Position numbers and translations under genes: made by a program
Notes under the pieces: generated by a model
Told to the model about the DNA's origin: nothing
The model's input: only the letters and a program-made list of their open reading frames with translations
Databases searched by the model: none
Part shown: piece by piece, positions 17,852 to 27,400 of the stretch
How positions within the stretch are numbered: the stretch's first letter is position 1
Layout: every line of letters begins with the position of its first letter
NCBI GenBank assembly: GCA_965223235.1
Contig: CBDCVV010000019.1
Location: 372,001 to 436,000 of the forward strand
DNA: 64,000 nt
Reading direction: 5' to 3'
Source: UBA2589 sp965223235
Lineage (GTDB): Bacteria; Gemmatimonadota; Gemmatimonadetes; Longimicrobiales; Gaopeijiaceae

Positions 17852-17876
17852 CCGCACCACCCCGCCACACTATCTT
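17848..17876 (+). promoter_or_regulatory. Candidate sigma70-type promoter before the 376-aa gene
   Basis: CTGACC (17848-17853) and TATCTT (17871-17876) match the -35 and -10 consensus at four of six bases each with an exact 17-bp spacer. It overlaps the ettA stop codon and lies 26 bp before the GTG at 17903. Weak matches of this sort arise by chance, so this is tentative. Confidence 0.35.
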
Positions 17877-17902
17877 GGGCGTGCCCCCACCCCGGAGTTG
17901 TC

Positions 17903-19033
17903 GTGGCCAAGAAGCGCAAAAAACGGAAGGGCGGGAGTAAGTCCTCCAAGAAGAAGCGAAAGCCTTCGAAGAGCGCGGCACCGGATGCCGCGGCGACTTT
18001 GGACGCCGACGCGCCTCGCGAAGAGCGCGATGGCGCACCTGCCGGCACGAGCCAGGTCGCAGAGGAGACCCTCGACGCCGAGGACCCCGACGTGGAGTCG
18101 ATCGATACCGAACACGAGGAGATCGAGCTGACCGACCGCGAGTTGCTCGAAGTGCACGTTCTCGACTCAGAAGCGGATGAAGGCGAGACCCTCGACGTCG
18201 TAGAAGTCATCAGCGCCGTAGGCACCGATGTGGTCGAAGCCACCGAAGCCGTATCGCTCGACGACGATTCGATGGAAGATCCCGAGGTTCTCTTGGCTCA
18301 GCTCATGGATCTGGAGGCCGAGTCGGAGAGTGGGGATGAGCCGACCACAGTCGTCCTCGAGTCAGACGTGTTCACCGACGAACACGAGAGCGATCTCCAG
18401 CAAAAGCGCCAACCTGACGACACCACGGTGTCGTTCCCTGAGCGCCAACCCGAAGCTCCCCGGATGACAACGGCGGCGTACGAGGCACTCCGTGAACTCA
18501 GTGCGGAGGGAGCCGCAAGTCTCGCCGACGAGGTCGTGCTCGACCTGGGAGAGGAGACGACCGCGGACGAACGCGACCGACTGCTGGCTGCTGCGCTCGC
18601 TCAAGCGGAGATGCAGGATGCGACCTACCGGACCGGGAGAGCGAGGGGTCGGGCCGGCGCTCTCAAATGGGCCACGAGCGCAGGCCTCCTCAGCGTGGCC
18701 GGAATGGCTTTTCTCGCTCCCCCGAGCTTTCTCACTCCACAGGCTCGGCCTTCGCTTACCCCATCGGAGCTGGATCGCGGGGCACGGATAGCCCTCGCCC
18801 TTCACGCTTCCGAAGTCGAAGCGTTCCGAGTGTTGAACAACCGACTGCCCGACTCGCTGAACGAGGTTACTCGTCCGCTCGGCGACGTCCGGTACGTTCG
18901 CTCCAGCACCCGTCACTACCAACTAGTGACTCGCACGCGCAGGGGTGGAAGTCTCATCTACGAATCGGCGATCGAGGACGAGCTCTTTGCGCGCGCATCG
19001 TCCGGATTGACGGCATTGGGAGACGGCAATTGA
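17903..19033 (+). CDS. Uncharacterised membrane protein with Lys-rich head and pseudopilin-like tail
   Basis: 376 residues, GTG start with GGAG upstream. The first 25 residues are almost all Lys, Arg, Ser and Gly. Residues 30-235 are acidic, low in aromatic residues and probably disordered. A single hydrophobic segment lies at about 253-272. The C-terminal 95 residues read like the periplasmic part of a pseudopilin: a long helix (ARIALALHASEVEAFRVLN) followed by RLPDSLNEV and a small beta unit. No prepilin-peptidase motif precedes the helix. It overlaps the next gene by four bases (TTGA). I do not recognise a named family. Confidence 0.6.
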   Translation: MAKKRKKRKGGSKSSKKKRKPSKSAAPDAAATLDADAPREERDGAPAGTSQVAEETLDAEDPDVESIDTEHEEIELTDRELLEVHVLDSEADEGETLDVVEVISAVGTDVVEATEAVSLDDDSMEDPEVLLAQLMDLEAESESGDEPTTVVLESDVFTDEHESDLQQKRQPDDTTVSFPERQPEAPRMTTAAYEALRELSAEGAASLADEVVLDLGEETTADERDRLLAAALAQAEMQDATYRTGRARGRAGALKWATSAGLLSVAGMAFLAPPSFLTPQARPSLTPSELDRGARIALALHASEVEAFRVLNNRLPDSLNEVTRPLGDVRYVRSSTRHYQLVTRTRRGGSLIYESAIEDELFARASSGLTALGDGN

Positions 19034-19539
19034 TCTCCCGGCTGGGTTGGGCCGACGCCGCTCTCGTCATCGCACTTGGCGCGCTCACCCTCAGCTTGGC
19101 GTGGCCCACGATCAAGGACCGGGCGTTCGCCGAGACAGCGGCGGAAACCGAGGCGGGGATGGAAGCCGTAGCGGCCCGCGCCATCGCGGTCTATGCGCGG
19201 AGTGGTAGCTGGCCCGCCCCCACTGCCCCCGGCGAACTCCCCCCCCAACTCTCGGCGCAGTCACCGGACGACATCATCCCGCGTAGCGTAGGGACGCTCG
19301 AATGGCGCCTGTTCACGATTCCGACGGTTGAGCGCCTCGGGGGAGCACCGGATGCAACGGGACCGATCGAGCCCACCCTGGCGGAAGGCACGGAGTCGCT
19401 CGGCGCTGTAATTCTCCACGGCGGAAGTACCGAGCTCCGCTCCGACGTGCTCGAATCCCTGGGTCGCAGCCGAGCGTTTCCTACAGACTCGATGGTTATC
19501 CTGTTGGTAGAGCCACCATCCGCAGACACCGGACCATGA
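19030..19539 (+). CDS. Uncharacterised pseudopilin-like small membrane protein
   Basis: 169 residues with a TTG start at 19030, fixed by the overlap with the previous stop and by GGGAG seven bases upstream; the longer frame from 18667 runs antiphase through the preceding gene and is rejected. One N-terminal transmembrane helix (about 8-24) is followed by a helix with the spacing seen after type II secretion pseudopilin anchors (AAETEAGMEAVAARAIAVYARSG, then SWPAPT). The rest is beta-rich. It resembles the tail of the gene before it in layout, and its stop overlaps the start of the kinase/aminotransferase fusion. Function unknown. Confidence 0.55.
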   Translation: MISRLGWADAALVIALGALTLSLAWPTIKDRAFAETAAETEAGMEAVAARAIAVYARSGSWPAPTAPGELPPQLSAQSPDDIIPRSVGTLEWRLFTIPTVERLGGAPDATGPIEPTLAEGTESLGAVILHGGSTELRSDVLESLGRSRAFPTDSMVILLVEPPSADTGP

Positions 19540-22500
19540 TCAGGATCCAGAGTAGACCGGACGTCTCGCCCGACATCGTCCTCGCGGCAATCCGCCAAAC
19601 GTATGGACTCGACGGAGCGCTCGAGGCACTCCCGGGTGAGCGCGACCTGAACTTCCTACTGGAAGGAGCGGAAGGCCGACGTTGGGTAGTCAAGGTCAGC
19701 TCTCCCGACGAACCCGACGAGATCCTGGAGATCGAGACCGACCTGATGCGCCATGTCGCGCGTATCACTCCGGGATACTCCCCCAACGTGGTCGAGACGA
19801 GCCGTGGAGACCGACTTGGACGGTACGAGGACTCGTCTGGAGCCCTGCACCGAATCAGGGTCGTAGAGTACCTCGAGGGAGCGGTGCTCGCCTCCGTACG
19901 CCCGCGATCTTCGCCGCTGCTCGAAGAGCTGGGTGCGCGGGTGGCCGACCTGGTGAGTGCCCTTGGCGCATATCCGGATCATCCTCCGGCTCGAATCGAC
20001 TTCGATTGGGCCTTGGGGCGATCGGGCCTCGTCATGGAACGGTGCTTCTCCCTCTTCGATGGGGAAGAGCTCAGGCTGGTACAGCGGATTTACCAGGCTT
20101 GGAAGGAACGGGAGCCCGACTTCTTGGGCCTCGGGTCCCAAGTGATCCACGGAGACATCAACGATCACAACATCTTGGTCTCCCGAGATGCGGACGGAAG
20201 CCAACGAGTGTCCGGAATCATCGACCTCGGAGATGCTCACTCTGCCCCGCGTGTCTTCGACTTGGGCATTGCCCTGGCGTACGCAGCCATGGGGACGCCG
20301 GATCCCCTATACGCAGCGGCAGACGTAGTGCGGGGCTTCCATCAGCGCACTCCGCTATCCACCGATGAGGCAGACGTCTGCTACGCACTCATGCGAGCGC
20401 GCCTTGGGGCGAGTGTCAGCATTGCCCGATGGCGACAGAATGAGTCTGGAGTCGACGACCCTTACCTCACGGTCTCGGAGCAGCCCGCGTGGGAGATGAT
20501 TCGTCATCTCGACTCGGTTCCACCCCGGCTCGCGGAGGGTGTCCTGCGCGACGCCTGCGGCCTATCGGCGAACCCCAAGTCGCCAGTACTTGTGGATTGG
20601 CTCGGCCGACAGGAGTGTCATCCGGTCATGACCGCACCGGAGGCTGAGAAGATCACGGTGTTGGATCTAAGCGTGGCGAGCCCGATCCTCACAGGTCGGG
20701 ACACCGAGGACACCGTGGATTTCACGAGGCGGACGTTCCGGGCCATGGAAGACGCCGGTGCCACCTTCGGGATCGGTCGCTACCTCGAACCGCGAGCATT
20801 CTACCTTACGGACATCTTCGAGGGGCGGCCGGGTGACCCTCGAGAGCGACGGACGGTCCATCTCGGCATCGACTTGTTCGATCAAGCAGGTGCAGAGGTG
20901 CGGGCGCCCCTCGCAGGAACCGTCCACTCCGTGCAAGACAACGGGACTGGGCTCGACTATGGCCCCACCGTGATCCTGGAGCACCCCGCCCCCAACGGGC
21001 CCTTCTGGACTCTCTACGGACATCTCCAGGTCGACTCGGTTTCGGAACTCGCGGTGGGCGCATCCATCGCCAAGGGTGAAGCGTTCGCACGAATCGGCCC
21101 CTACCCCGAGAACGGCGACTGGCCACCGCATCTTCACTTTCAGATTCTGACCGACCTCTTCGGGTACGAAGGAGAATTTCCGGGGGTGGCTCTTCCCCGA
21201 GAACGTGACGTTTGGGCGTCGTTCTGCCCGGACCCGAACCTGATCCTCCGCCTCGGGGGCGACACCACCTGGCAGGAGCCAGAGGACCTCGCACCCCGTA
21301 GAGAGGCTGCCTTCGGCTCGAACCTGAGCCTGTCGTATGACCGACCGCTCCACATCGTTCGGGGTGTGGGCACGCGCCTCTACGACGTGTATGGTCGGAG
21401 CTATCTCGACTGTGTGAACAACGTCGCCCATGTCGGACACGAGCGGCCTTCGGTCGTGGCAGCAGCAAGGCGACAGATCGGAGTCCTCAACACGAACACC
21501 CGCTACCTCCACGCCAGCGTCATCGAGTACGCAGAACGACTCTCGGCGCTCTTTCCTGATCAGCTCGAGGTGTGCTTCTTCGTCAACTCGGGCTCTGAAG
21601 CGAACGAACTCGCCCTGCGCCTCGCCCGGGCCCACACGGGACGCCATGGCGTGATCGCGATCGAAGGTGGCTACCACGGAAACACACAGACGCTCATCGA
21701 CGTTAGCCACTACAAGCACGCTCGTTCCGGCGGCCACGGCCCTCCCAAGTGGGTGCGCACGGTCCCGGCTCCCGATGAGTACCGCGGGCTGTATCCCCGA
21801 ACCGATGCCAATCGGGCCGCGGCGTACGCGGACCATGTCCGTGCCGCTGCGGCTGGCCTCGAGGCCGAGGGGCACGCACCATCCGCCCTAATCGCGGAGA
21901 GCCTTCTTTCGTGCGGCGGTCAAGTCGAGCCTCCCGCCGGGTACCTCGCGGCTGCCTACCGACATGCTCGATCCGCAGGCGCCGTCTGCATTGCGGACGA
22001 GGTGCAGATCGGATTCGGTCGTGTCGGGAGCCACATGTGGGGTTTCGAAGTCGGTGGAGTGGTGCCGGACATCGTCACGCTCGGTAAGCCCATCGGGAAC
22101 GGGCATCCTATTGGCGCCGTAGTCACGACCCGAGAGATCGCTGCCTCGTTTGCGAACGGGATGGAATTCTTCAGCACCTTCGGCGGGAATCCAGTCTCGG
22201 CTGAAGTTGGCCTAGCCGTGTTGGATGCTGTAGAGAGTGACCGCCTTCGAGAGCATGCGGCGCTCGTCGGTGGCACCCTCAAGGCCGAGCTCGCGTCGCT
22301 CGCAATGAGGCACGAAGTGATCGGAGACATCCGCGGGAGAGGCTTGTTCCTAGGAGTCGATCTCGTCCACGACCGGAAGACCAGAGATCCCGCCCCGGAG
22401 ATCGCGCGCTACGTAGTCAACCGCGCTGCCGAGCTCGGCGTGCTGCTCAGCAGCGACGGACCCTTCGACAACGTGCTCAAGATCAAACCGCCAATGACCT

Positions 22501-22583
22501 TCGATTCGGACGATGCGAGTCGTCTAGTCGCTACGCTCGACCAGGTGCTGAGCGAAGACGGAGCGACTCCGACTCCGCGTTAG
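19536..22583 (+). CDS. Three-domain fusion: APH-type kinase, M23 peptidase fold, class III aminotransferase/phospho-lyase
   Basis: 1,015 residues. Domain 1 (about 10-340) is an aminoglycoside-phosphotransferase-type kinase with HGDINDHN (H205-N212) and a DLGD magnesium loop. Domain 2 (about 420-560) is a LytM/M23 fold with all zinc ligands: HLGID (H442, D446) and HLH (H532-H534). Domain 3 (about 590-1010) is a class III PLP enzyme with SGSEANE, ADEVQ and Lys851 in TLGKPIGNG. In animals the matching separate enzymes phosphorylate hydroxylysine or act on ethanolamine phosphate, so a kinase joined to a phospho-lyase suggests amino-alcohol phosphorylation followed by elimination. The role of the M23 domain between them is unexplained. 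No signal peptide is visible. The last codons lie in a 37-bp repeat. Confidence 0.85.
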   Translation: MIRIQSRPDVSPDIVLAAIRQTYGLDGALEALPGERDLNFLLEGAEGRRWVVKVSSPDEPDEILEIETDLMRHVARITPGYSPNVVETSRGDRLGRYEDSSGALHRIRVVEYLEGAVLASVRPRSSPLLEELGARVADLVSALGAYPDHPPARIDFDWALGRSGLVMERCFSLFDGEELRLVQRIYQAWKEREPDFLGLGSQVIHGDINDHNILVSRDADGSQRVSGIIDLGDAHSAPRVFDLGIALAYAAMGTPDPLYAAADVVRGFHQRTPLSTDEADVCYALMRARLGASVSIARWRQNESGVDDPYLTVSEQPAWEMIRHLDSVPPRLAEGVLRDACGLSANPKSPVLVDWLGRQECHPVMTAPEAEKITVLDLSVASPILTGRDTEDTVDFTRRTFRAMEDAGATFGIGRYLEPRAFYLTDIFEGRPGDPRERRTVHLGIDLFDQAGAEVRAPLAGTVHSVQDNGTGLDYGPTVILEHPAPNGPFWTLYGHLQVDSVSELAVGASIAKGEAFARIGPYPENGDWPPHLHFQILTDLFGYEGEFPGVALPRERDVWASFCPDPNLILRLGGDTTWQEPEDLAPRREAAFGSNLSLSYDRPLHIVRGVGTRLYDVYGRSYLDCVNNVAHVGHERPSVVAAARRQIGVLNTNTRYLHASVIEYAERLSALFPDQLEVCFFVNSGSEANELALRLARAHTGRHGVIAIEGGYHGNTQTLIDVSHYKHARSGGHGPPKWVRTVPAPDEYRGLYPRTDANRAAAYADHVRAAAAGLEAEGHAPSALIAESLLSCGGQVEPPAGYLAAAYRHARSAGAVCIADEVQIGFGRVGSHMWGFEVGGVVPDIVTLGKPIGNGHPIGAVVTTREIAASFANGMEFFSTFGGNPVSAEVGLAVLDAVESDRLREHAALVGGTLKAELASLAMRHEVIGDIRGRGLFLGVDLVHDRKTRDPAPEIARYVVNRAAELGVLLSSDGPFDNVLKIKPPMTFDSDDASRLVATLDQVLSEDGATPTPR

Positions 22584-22586
22584 CGA
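22550..22586. repeat. 37-bp direct repeat, copy 1
   Basis: Identical at all 37 bases to 23710-23746, starting gagcgaagacggagcgactc. It spans the last codons and stop of the kinase/aminotransferase fusion (plus strand) and the last codon and stop of the acyltransferase (minus strand). The flanking bases differ from copy 2 on both sides. Confidence 0.95.
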
Positions 22587-23695
22587 GGAAGGCTCGCTGA
22601 CGACGAGTATCCGAACCCATTCACGCGAACTGCTGCTCGACGGAATGGGCGCTCGAATGCAAGGTACGCCATCCAGCCACCGGCGATCGTTACCGCAATG
22701 GTGAGCAATAGTCGCAGCATCCAAGGCAGTCCTCCGCCCACTCGGTGAGCGACATCTATGCCATACAGGTGCCATACAAACACGGAGTATGAGACGACAC
22801 TGACGATGGTGAGGACCCTCCAGGAGAGGAGGCGGGCCAAAATGTGTTGCGGAGCTCGACTCAGACTCAGCACCACGGCGGAGAACGCCGCCAACCTTAG
22901 AGCAGTCAACTCTGGCCGAGGGGCGATAATCGCCGCAGCGGCAAGAACCACCGCAAGCCCCATCGCCCCCCAAACATGGACGGGAGATATTTTCAGCACA
23001 CTCGCCCGCCCAGCCCATACTCCCGCCAACGCGCCTACTACGACGTCCGCAATCCGACCCTCGGTTGCCAGATAGGCGTAGGATGGCGCGGTGAGGTTAA
23101 GACTCGTGTAGGCCCATCGGATGAGTGACGAAGCTGCGAACAGCGACATTGCAGCAGGCGCGAGCCAGTCCTTACGACCCGTCCCATAGGCCCAACGCAT
23201 CGCGATGGCCCACGGAACTAGGAACTGAGCCCCGACCATGATTGACCAAAGGTGCCCGAGCGCGTGTCGGAACTCGTCTCGGTGTGCCAAAGAGTAGTAG
23301 TAGTTCCCGAACATGCTCAGAAAGCCGCCGTACCGCTCTATGGGAACCGGGTTTCCGTTCTTCCACTCCTGGATCGCAGTCGCCCCCAATAGAGCGAGTA
23401 CGAGCGTCGGGTACACGATGAGCGCCTTTCGGCGCAACCAATCCCGGAAAGGCTCACCTGTCCCTCCCTCCAGACCGCGGATACATCGTAGCGTTACCAG
23501 GAAGCCGGAGAGGACGAACAGAAGCTCGACACCGACGCCGGCAAGAGGCTCCCAACCGTCGAACGGAGCGGCATTCTGATGCCTTCCCCAGTGCCCAATC
23601 AGCAATAGAATGATCGCAATGCCCACTAGCCCGTCAGCGAAGGGTAGGTGCACCTCGCCACTCCGAGCCGGCTGTCCTTCTCTCCCAATTGTCAT
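22580..23695 (-). CDS. Acyltransferase family 3 (OafA/YrhL-like) membrane protein
   Basis: 371 residues, ATG with GAGGG close upstream. About ten hydrophobic helices fill the protein, and the N-terminal helix carries the family histidine (GLVGIAIILLLIGHWG). These integral membrane enzymes O-acetylate or O-acylate cell-surface sugars. The gene starts only 10 bases after the SDR-like gene's stop, so it would be read from that gene's promoter. It converges on the upstream fusion gene with a four-base overlap. The whole gene plus its ribosome site lies between two identical 37-bp repeats, as if inserted as a unit. By eye its GC content is lower than its neighbours' (not measured). Confidence 0.85.
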   Translation of the reverse strand: MTIGREGQPARSGEVHLPFADGLVGIAIILLLIGHWGRHQNAAPFDGWEPLAGVGVELLFVLSGFLVTLRCIRGLEGGTGEPFRDWLRRKALIVYPTLVLALLGATAIQEWKNGNPVPIERYGGFLSMFGNYYYSLAHRDEFRHALGHLWSIMVGAQFLVPWAIAMRWAYGTGRKDWLAPAAMSLFAASSLIRWAYTSLNLTAPSYAYLATEGRIADVVVGALAGVWAGRASVLKISPVHVWGAMGLAVVLAAAAIIAPRPELTALRLAAFSAVVLSLSRAPQHILARLLSWRVLTIVSVVSYSVFVWHLYGIDVAHRVGGGLPWMLRLLLTIAVTIAGGWMAYLAFERPFRRAAVRVNGFGYSSSASLPR

Positions 23696-23705
23696 AGGCC
23701 CTCAG

Positions 23706-24401
23706 CTACGAGCGAAGACGGAGCGACTCCGACTCCGCGTTAGCGACTTCGTTGATGTCCGCATTCCTGAGGGTTTTCACCGGAGCCCCCTCGCGCGCCA
23801 ACCGGATCAGCGTCAACCCCACACGATCACTCGCCGTCACGCGGTCGGGAAAGGTACGCTGCAGTAGTGGCATGATCGGCCCGAGAACGGTGTAAGCGAC
23901 GTCGTATAGGCGTGTCGCGGACCGAACCCCTTTCCGGGGGTGGACGACGCCAGGCCGGACGACCCAAACAGAGCCAACGGAAAGCGCGTGTAAGTCGTTC
24001 TCCAGGCGTCCCCGGACGCGCGCCCACATCATTCGGCTCGTTCCGGTAGGGTCCGCACCCTCGCCCGAGATGTAGCAGAAGGTCCCGCCAGGATTCGCCG
24101 CTAGGAACGACTCTGCCGCGGCCATGGCGAAGTCGTAGGTCACACGGGTGTAGGCTTCTTCGCTCATGCCCGCCGCCGACACACCGAGGCAGAAGAAGCA
24201 GGCATCGTACCCCGTCCACACGGGAGCCACCTCAGCGTAGTCGGTGAAATCCTGGTGCAGCTGCTCCTTGAGCTTCACATCCGAGACGCCACAGGACCGC
24301 CGGCCCACCGCCAATACCTGCTCGACGTCGGGGTGGGCCAGCGCTTCGATCAATGCGGCGGAACCGATCATTCCCGTCGCCCCGAAGAGCACAACCTTCA
24401 C
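23706..24401 (-). CDS. NAD(P)-binding SDR/NmrA-like epimerase-fold protein
   Basis: 231 residues. The Rossmann motif GATGMIG is at residues 7-13, followed by VGRR at the end of strand 2, typical of atypical short-chain dehydrogenases that use NADP. It lacks a clear YxxxK catalytic pair; the region FCYISGEGADP suggests a Ser but the Tyr is not obvious. Length and motifs resemble the small NAD(P)H-binding proteins related to HTATIP2 or NmrA-like proteins. Its last eleven codons are encoded by copy 2 of the 37-bp repeat. It lies just before the acyltransferase on the same strand. Confidence 0.75.
   Translation of the reverse strand: MKVVLFGATGMIGSAALIEALAHPDVEQVLAVGRRSCGVSDVKLKEQLHQDFTDYAEVAPVWTGYDACFFCLGVSAAGMSEEAYTRVTYDFAMAAAESFLAANPGGTFCYISGEGADPTGTSRMMWARVRGRLENDLHALSVGSVWVVRPGVVHPRKGVRSATRLYDVAYTVLGPIMPLLQRTFPDRVTASDRVGLTLIRLAREGAPVKTLRNADINEVANAESESLRLRS
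23710..23746. repeat. 37-bp direct repeat, copy 2
   Basis: Perfect copy of 22550-22586, offset by 1,160 bp. It encodes the C-terminal tail of the SDR-like protein on the minus strand. Only 14 bp separate it from the acyltransferase start codon. Confidence 0.95.
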
Positions 24402-24422
24402 GGTCCGCTCGGACCCGGTGAG

Positions 24423-27400
24423 CTAGTCGGTCACCATCCGAATCAGTCGCTGGAGTCTCGATTTGTGTGACTCTAGTTCGGTAACGAGTTGATTGAGACG
24501 GTCATACATGTCGGCGGCCGGACGCTGGTCGGCCCTCTGGCTGTTGCCGTAGAGGTAGTTGAACTGATCGCGGAGCATAGGCTGTGGGTAACTCGTGATC
24601 GTTCGGTCGGTGAGCAGCGCTCGCTCGATCTCCTTGAGCTCACGACCCACGTCTGTTCCTTCGGCGACCCGCTCCTGTGCACCACGGAGTCGCTCGATCG
24701 TCGCATCCGCGTCCTCAATCGCCGTGCGGATCTCGATGCCGAGATCGAACTGAGCTTGCAGATCCTCAACGGTCACTCCGTCAGCCTCGACCCGGGGGTC
24801 CATGACGATCTCGAACGATCGGTCGATCACGTTTCCATCGACGGTGAGTCGCGCGGTGTACGTGCCCGGGACCACCATCGGCCCTCCACGGGCAGCTCCA
24901 TTCGGACCGGTCACCGTCATGTCCCACACGAATCGATTCAGGCCTTGGTTCAGCGTTGGCGCGGCCGCTCCGACTGGACGCTGAAAAGGCGCGCGCATGG
25001 CCTGACCCGACTCGGTCGACATCCCAGGTCCGCTGCTCTCGAAAGTCCGAACGCTCTGTCCGTTTGCGTCGAGAATCTCGACGGTCACAGACCTCGCATC
25101 GGTCGTCAGGAAGTAGTCCAACTCCGCTCCGCTAGGCGAATACTCCGGCTGATCGGGAGTTCCGCCCCCGAACCCACCGAAGCCCCCACCACGGAGGCGA
25201 TACGCGCCCTCGGGTTGGAAGAGGAACGGCCCACCCGCGGCCATCGCCTCGGCGGCCTGACGGAACGGGGACAAGTTGTCCATGATCCAAAACGCCCGAC
25301 CCATGGTGGACAAAACGAGGTCGCCTTGGTGGAGCTTGATGTCGGTGATCGGCGTCCTGGGGAGGTTGAACTGGAACTTGTCCCAGCTCCTGCCATCGTC
25401 GAACGACACATACATCCCGAACTCCGTGCCGACGTACACGAGTCCCTCGCGCTCGGGATCCTCCCGGACGACCCGAGTCGCATGATGGGACGGGATGCCG
25501 TTACGACCCGGGGTCAAGAGGGTCCACGTCTCACCGTAGTCGTTCGTGCGGTATACGAACGGTGTGAGGTCTCCGAGGAGCGTCCGGTAGTATGCGAAGT
25601 ACGCCTTGGCGGGATCGTGCGGCGATGGGTCGATGGTTTGCACACGACCCTCCGGGGGCATGCCCGGTGGCGTCACGTCCGTCCACGTCTCCCCGCCGTC
25701 GCGCGTGACGTGAACGACTCCGTCGTTGGCGCCGGCCCAAATCACGCCTGGCGCGACAGGTGACTCCTCGATGGAGTACAGGACGGAGTAGTGCTCCTCA
25801 CCTGTGATGTCGCGCGTGATAGGGCCGCCCGAAACGACCTGGCGCTCAGGGCGGAACGCGGTGAGGTCGGGGCTGATGCGCTCCCACGTCACGCCCTCGT
25901 CCGTCGTCTTGTGCACGAACTGCGACCCGTGATAGACCGTGCTCGGATCGTGCGGTGATACTTCGATCGGCACCACGCGTTGGAAGCGATAGTTCAGCTC
26001 AGCGGGGTTCGCGCCATACAAGTTCTGGAAGCCGACGTAGTACTGCTTCTCCTGCCCGGTGACTTGGTTGTAGCGACCGAAGCGACCCTTGCAATTCGCG
26101 TATACGATCGTCGGATCTCCCGGCTTCGGGACCGCAGGGCCGGTCTCACATCCGCCAACCGCTTCCCAATTCCCCTGGTGCCCTCCCTGTGAACCGGTGC
26201 CAGGCGGGTTGCTGGGAACCCGGATGGTCGTGTTGTCCTGCTGGCCCGCATAGAGCCAGTACGGGAACTGGTCGTCTACATCGACCTGATAAAGCTCTGC
26301 GGTGGGCTGATTGAACTGGCTGGACCACGTCCGCCCGCCATCGAGCGTGACGTTGGCGCCCCCGTCGTTCGACTGTACCTGGATGAGAGGGTTGTCGGGA
26401 TTGATCCACGTGTCGTGGTTGTCCCCGTGGGGCGTCGGCCTGCGCTCGAAGGTGACCCCGCCATCCGTGGACTCGTAGTATCCCTCATTGTTGACGTAGA
26501 CGTGATCTCCATCCGTCGGGTCGGCCACCACGCCGGTGTAGTAGAAGGGGCGATTCATGATGCCGCGCTGAGCACTCACGAGCTCCCAGCTCTCCCCGAA
26601 GTCATCGGACCGGTAGAGCCCTTCGAGCGGATCGGTAGTCTCCACGAGCGCATACACTCGATTCGGCATGTCCGGGGTCACGGACAGATCGATCTTCCCG
26701 ATCAGGCCAGTCGGCAAACCATTCCGCACAATGCGCCACGTGTCCCCACCGTCGGTCGACTTCCAAATCCCGTCCTCTTCAGCAGAGGCCTCCATGCCGG
26801 AAAGGATCGACCATGGCTGCCGTCGGCCCATCCACATCGCGGCGTAAATTTCCATGGGATTCGCCGGATTGATCTCGAGATCAATCGCACCGACCGAATC
26901 CGAGGTGAAGAGGACCTGCTCCCACGACCGACCCGCGTCACTCGTGCGATACACCCCCCGATCCATGCTCTTCGCCCAAGGATTCCCGAGCGCGGCCACG
27001 TAGGCGACGCTCGCGTTCTCCGGGTGAATCTCGACCGCGCCGAGCTGACCCATCTCCTCCAACCCGCGTCGCTCCCAAGTCGCGCCGGCGTCGTCGGAAT
27101 AGTACAGGCCGCGCCCGATGATCACGTTCGATCGTATTCCGTCGGATCCCGTGCCGACGTAGACGACGTCAGGATCCGACGGAGCAACTCGAATCGAACC
27201 GATCGACCCTGTTTCAAAAAATCCGTCGGAGATCGGGCGCCACGTCGTGCCATAGTCCTCGGTCTTCCACACCCCACCACCTGTCGCGCCCATATAGAAG
27301 GTCAACGGGTGAGCCGGGTGTCCTGCTACGGCCGTAACGCGTCCGCCCCGTGAGGGGCCTACGTTCCGGTAGCGCATCGAAGAAAAGGTCCGTTCGACGA

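Noticed and set aside
20667..21875. 402-codon antisense frame within the kinase/aminotransferase fusion
   Set aside because: It opposes well-defined M23 and PLP motifs and has low-complexity composition.
22550..23746. Insertion sequence or integron cassette
   Set aside because: No transposase or integrase, repeats are direct and not inverted, and no attC-like folding is apparent.
24489..25763. 424-codon plus-strand frame in the BNR-protein gene
   Set aside because: Antisense to clear Asp-box repeats; no start context or recognisable fold.
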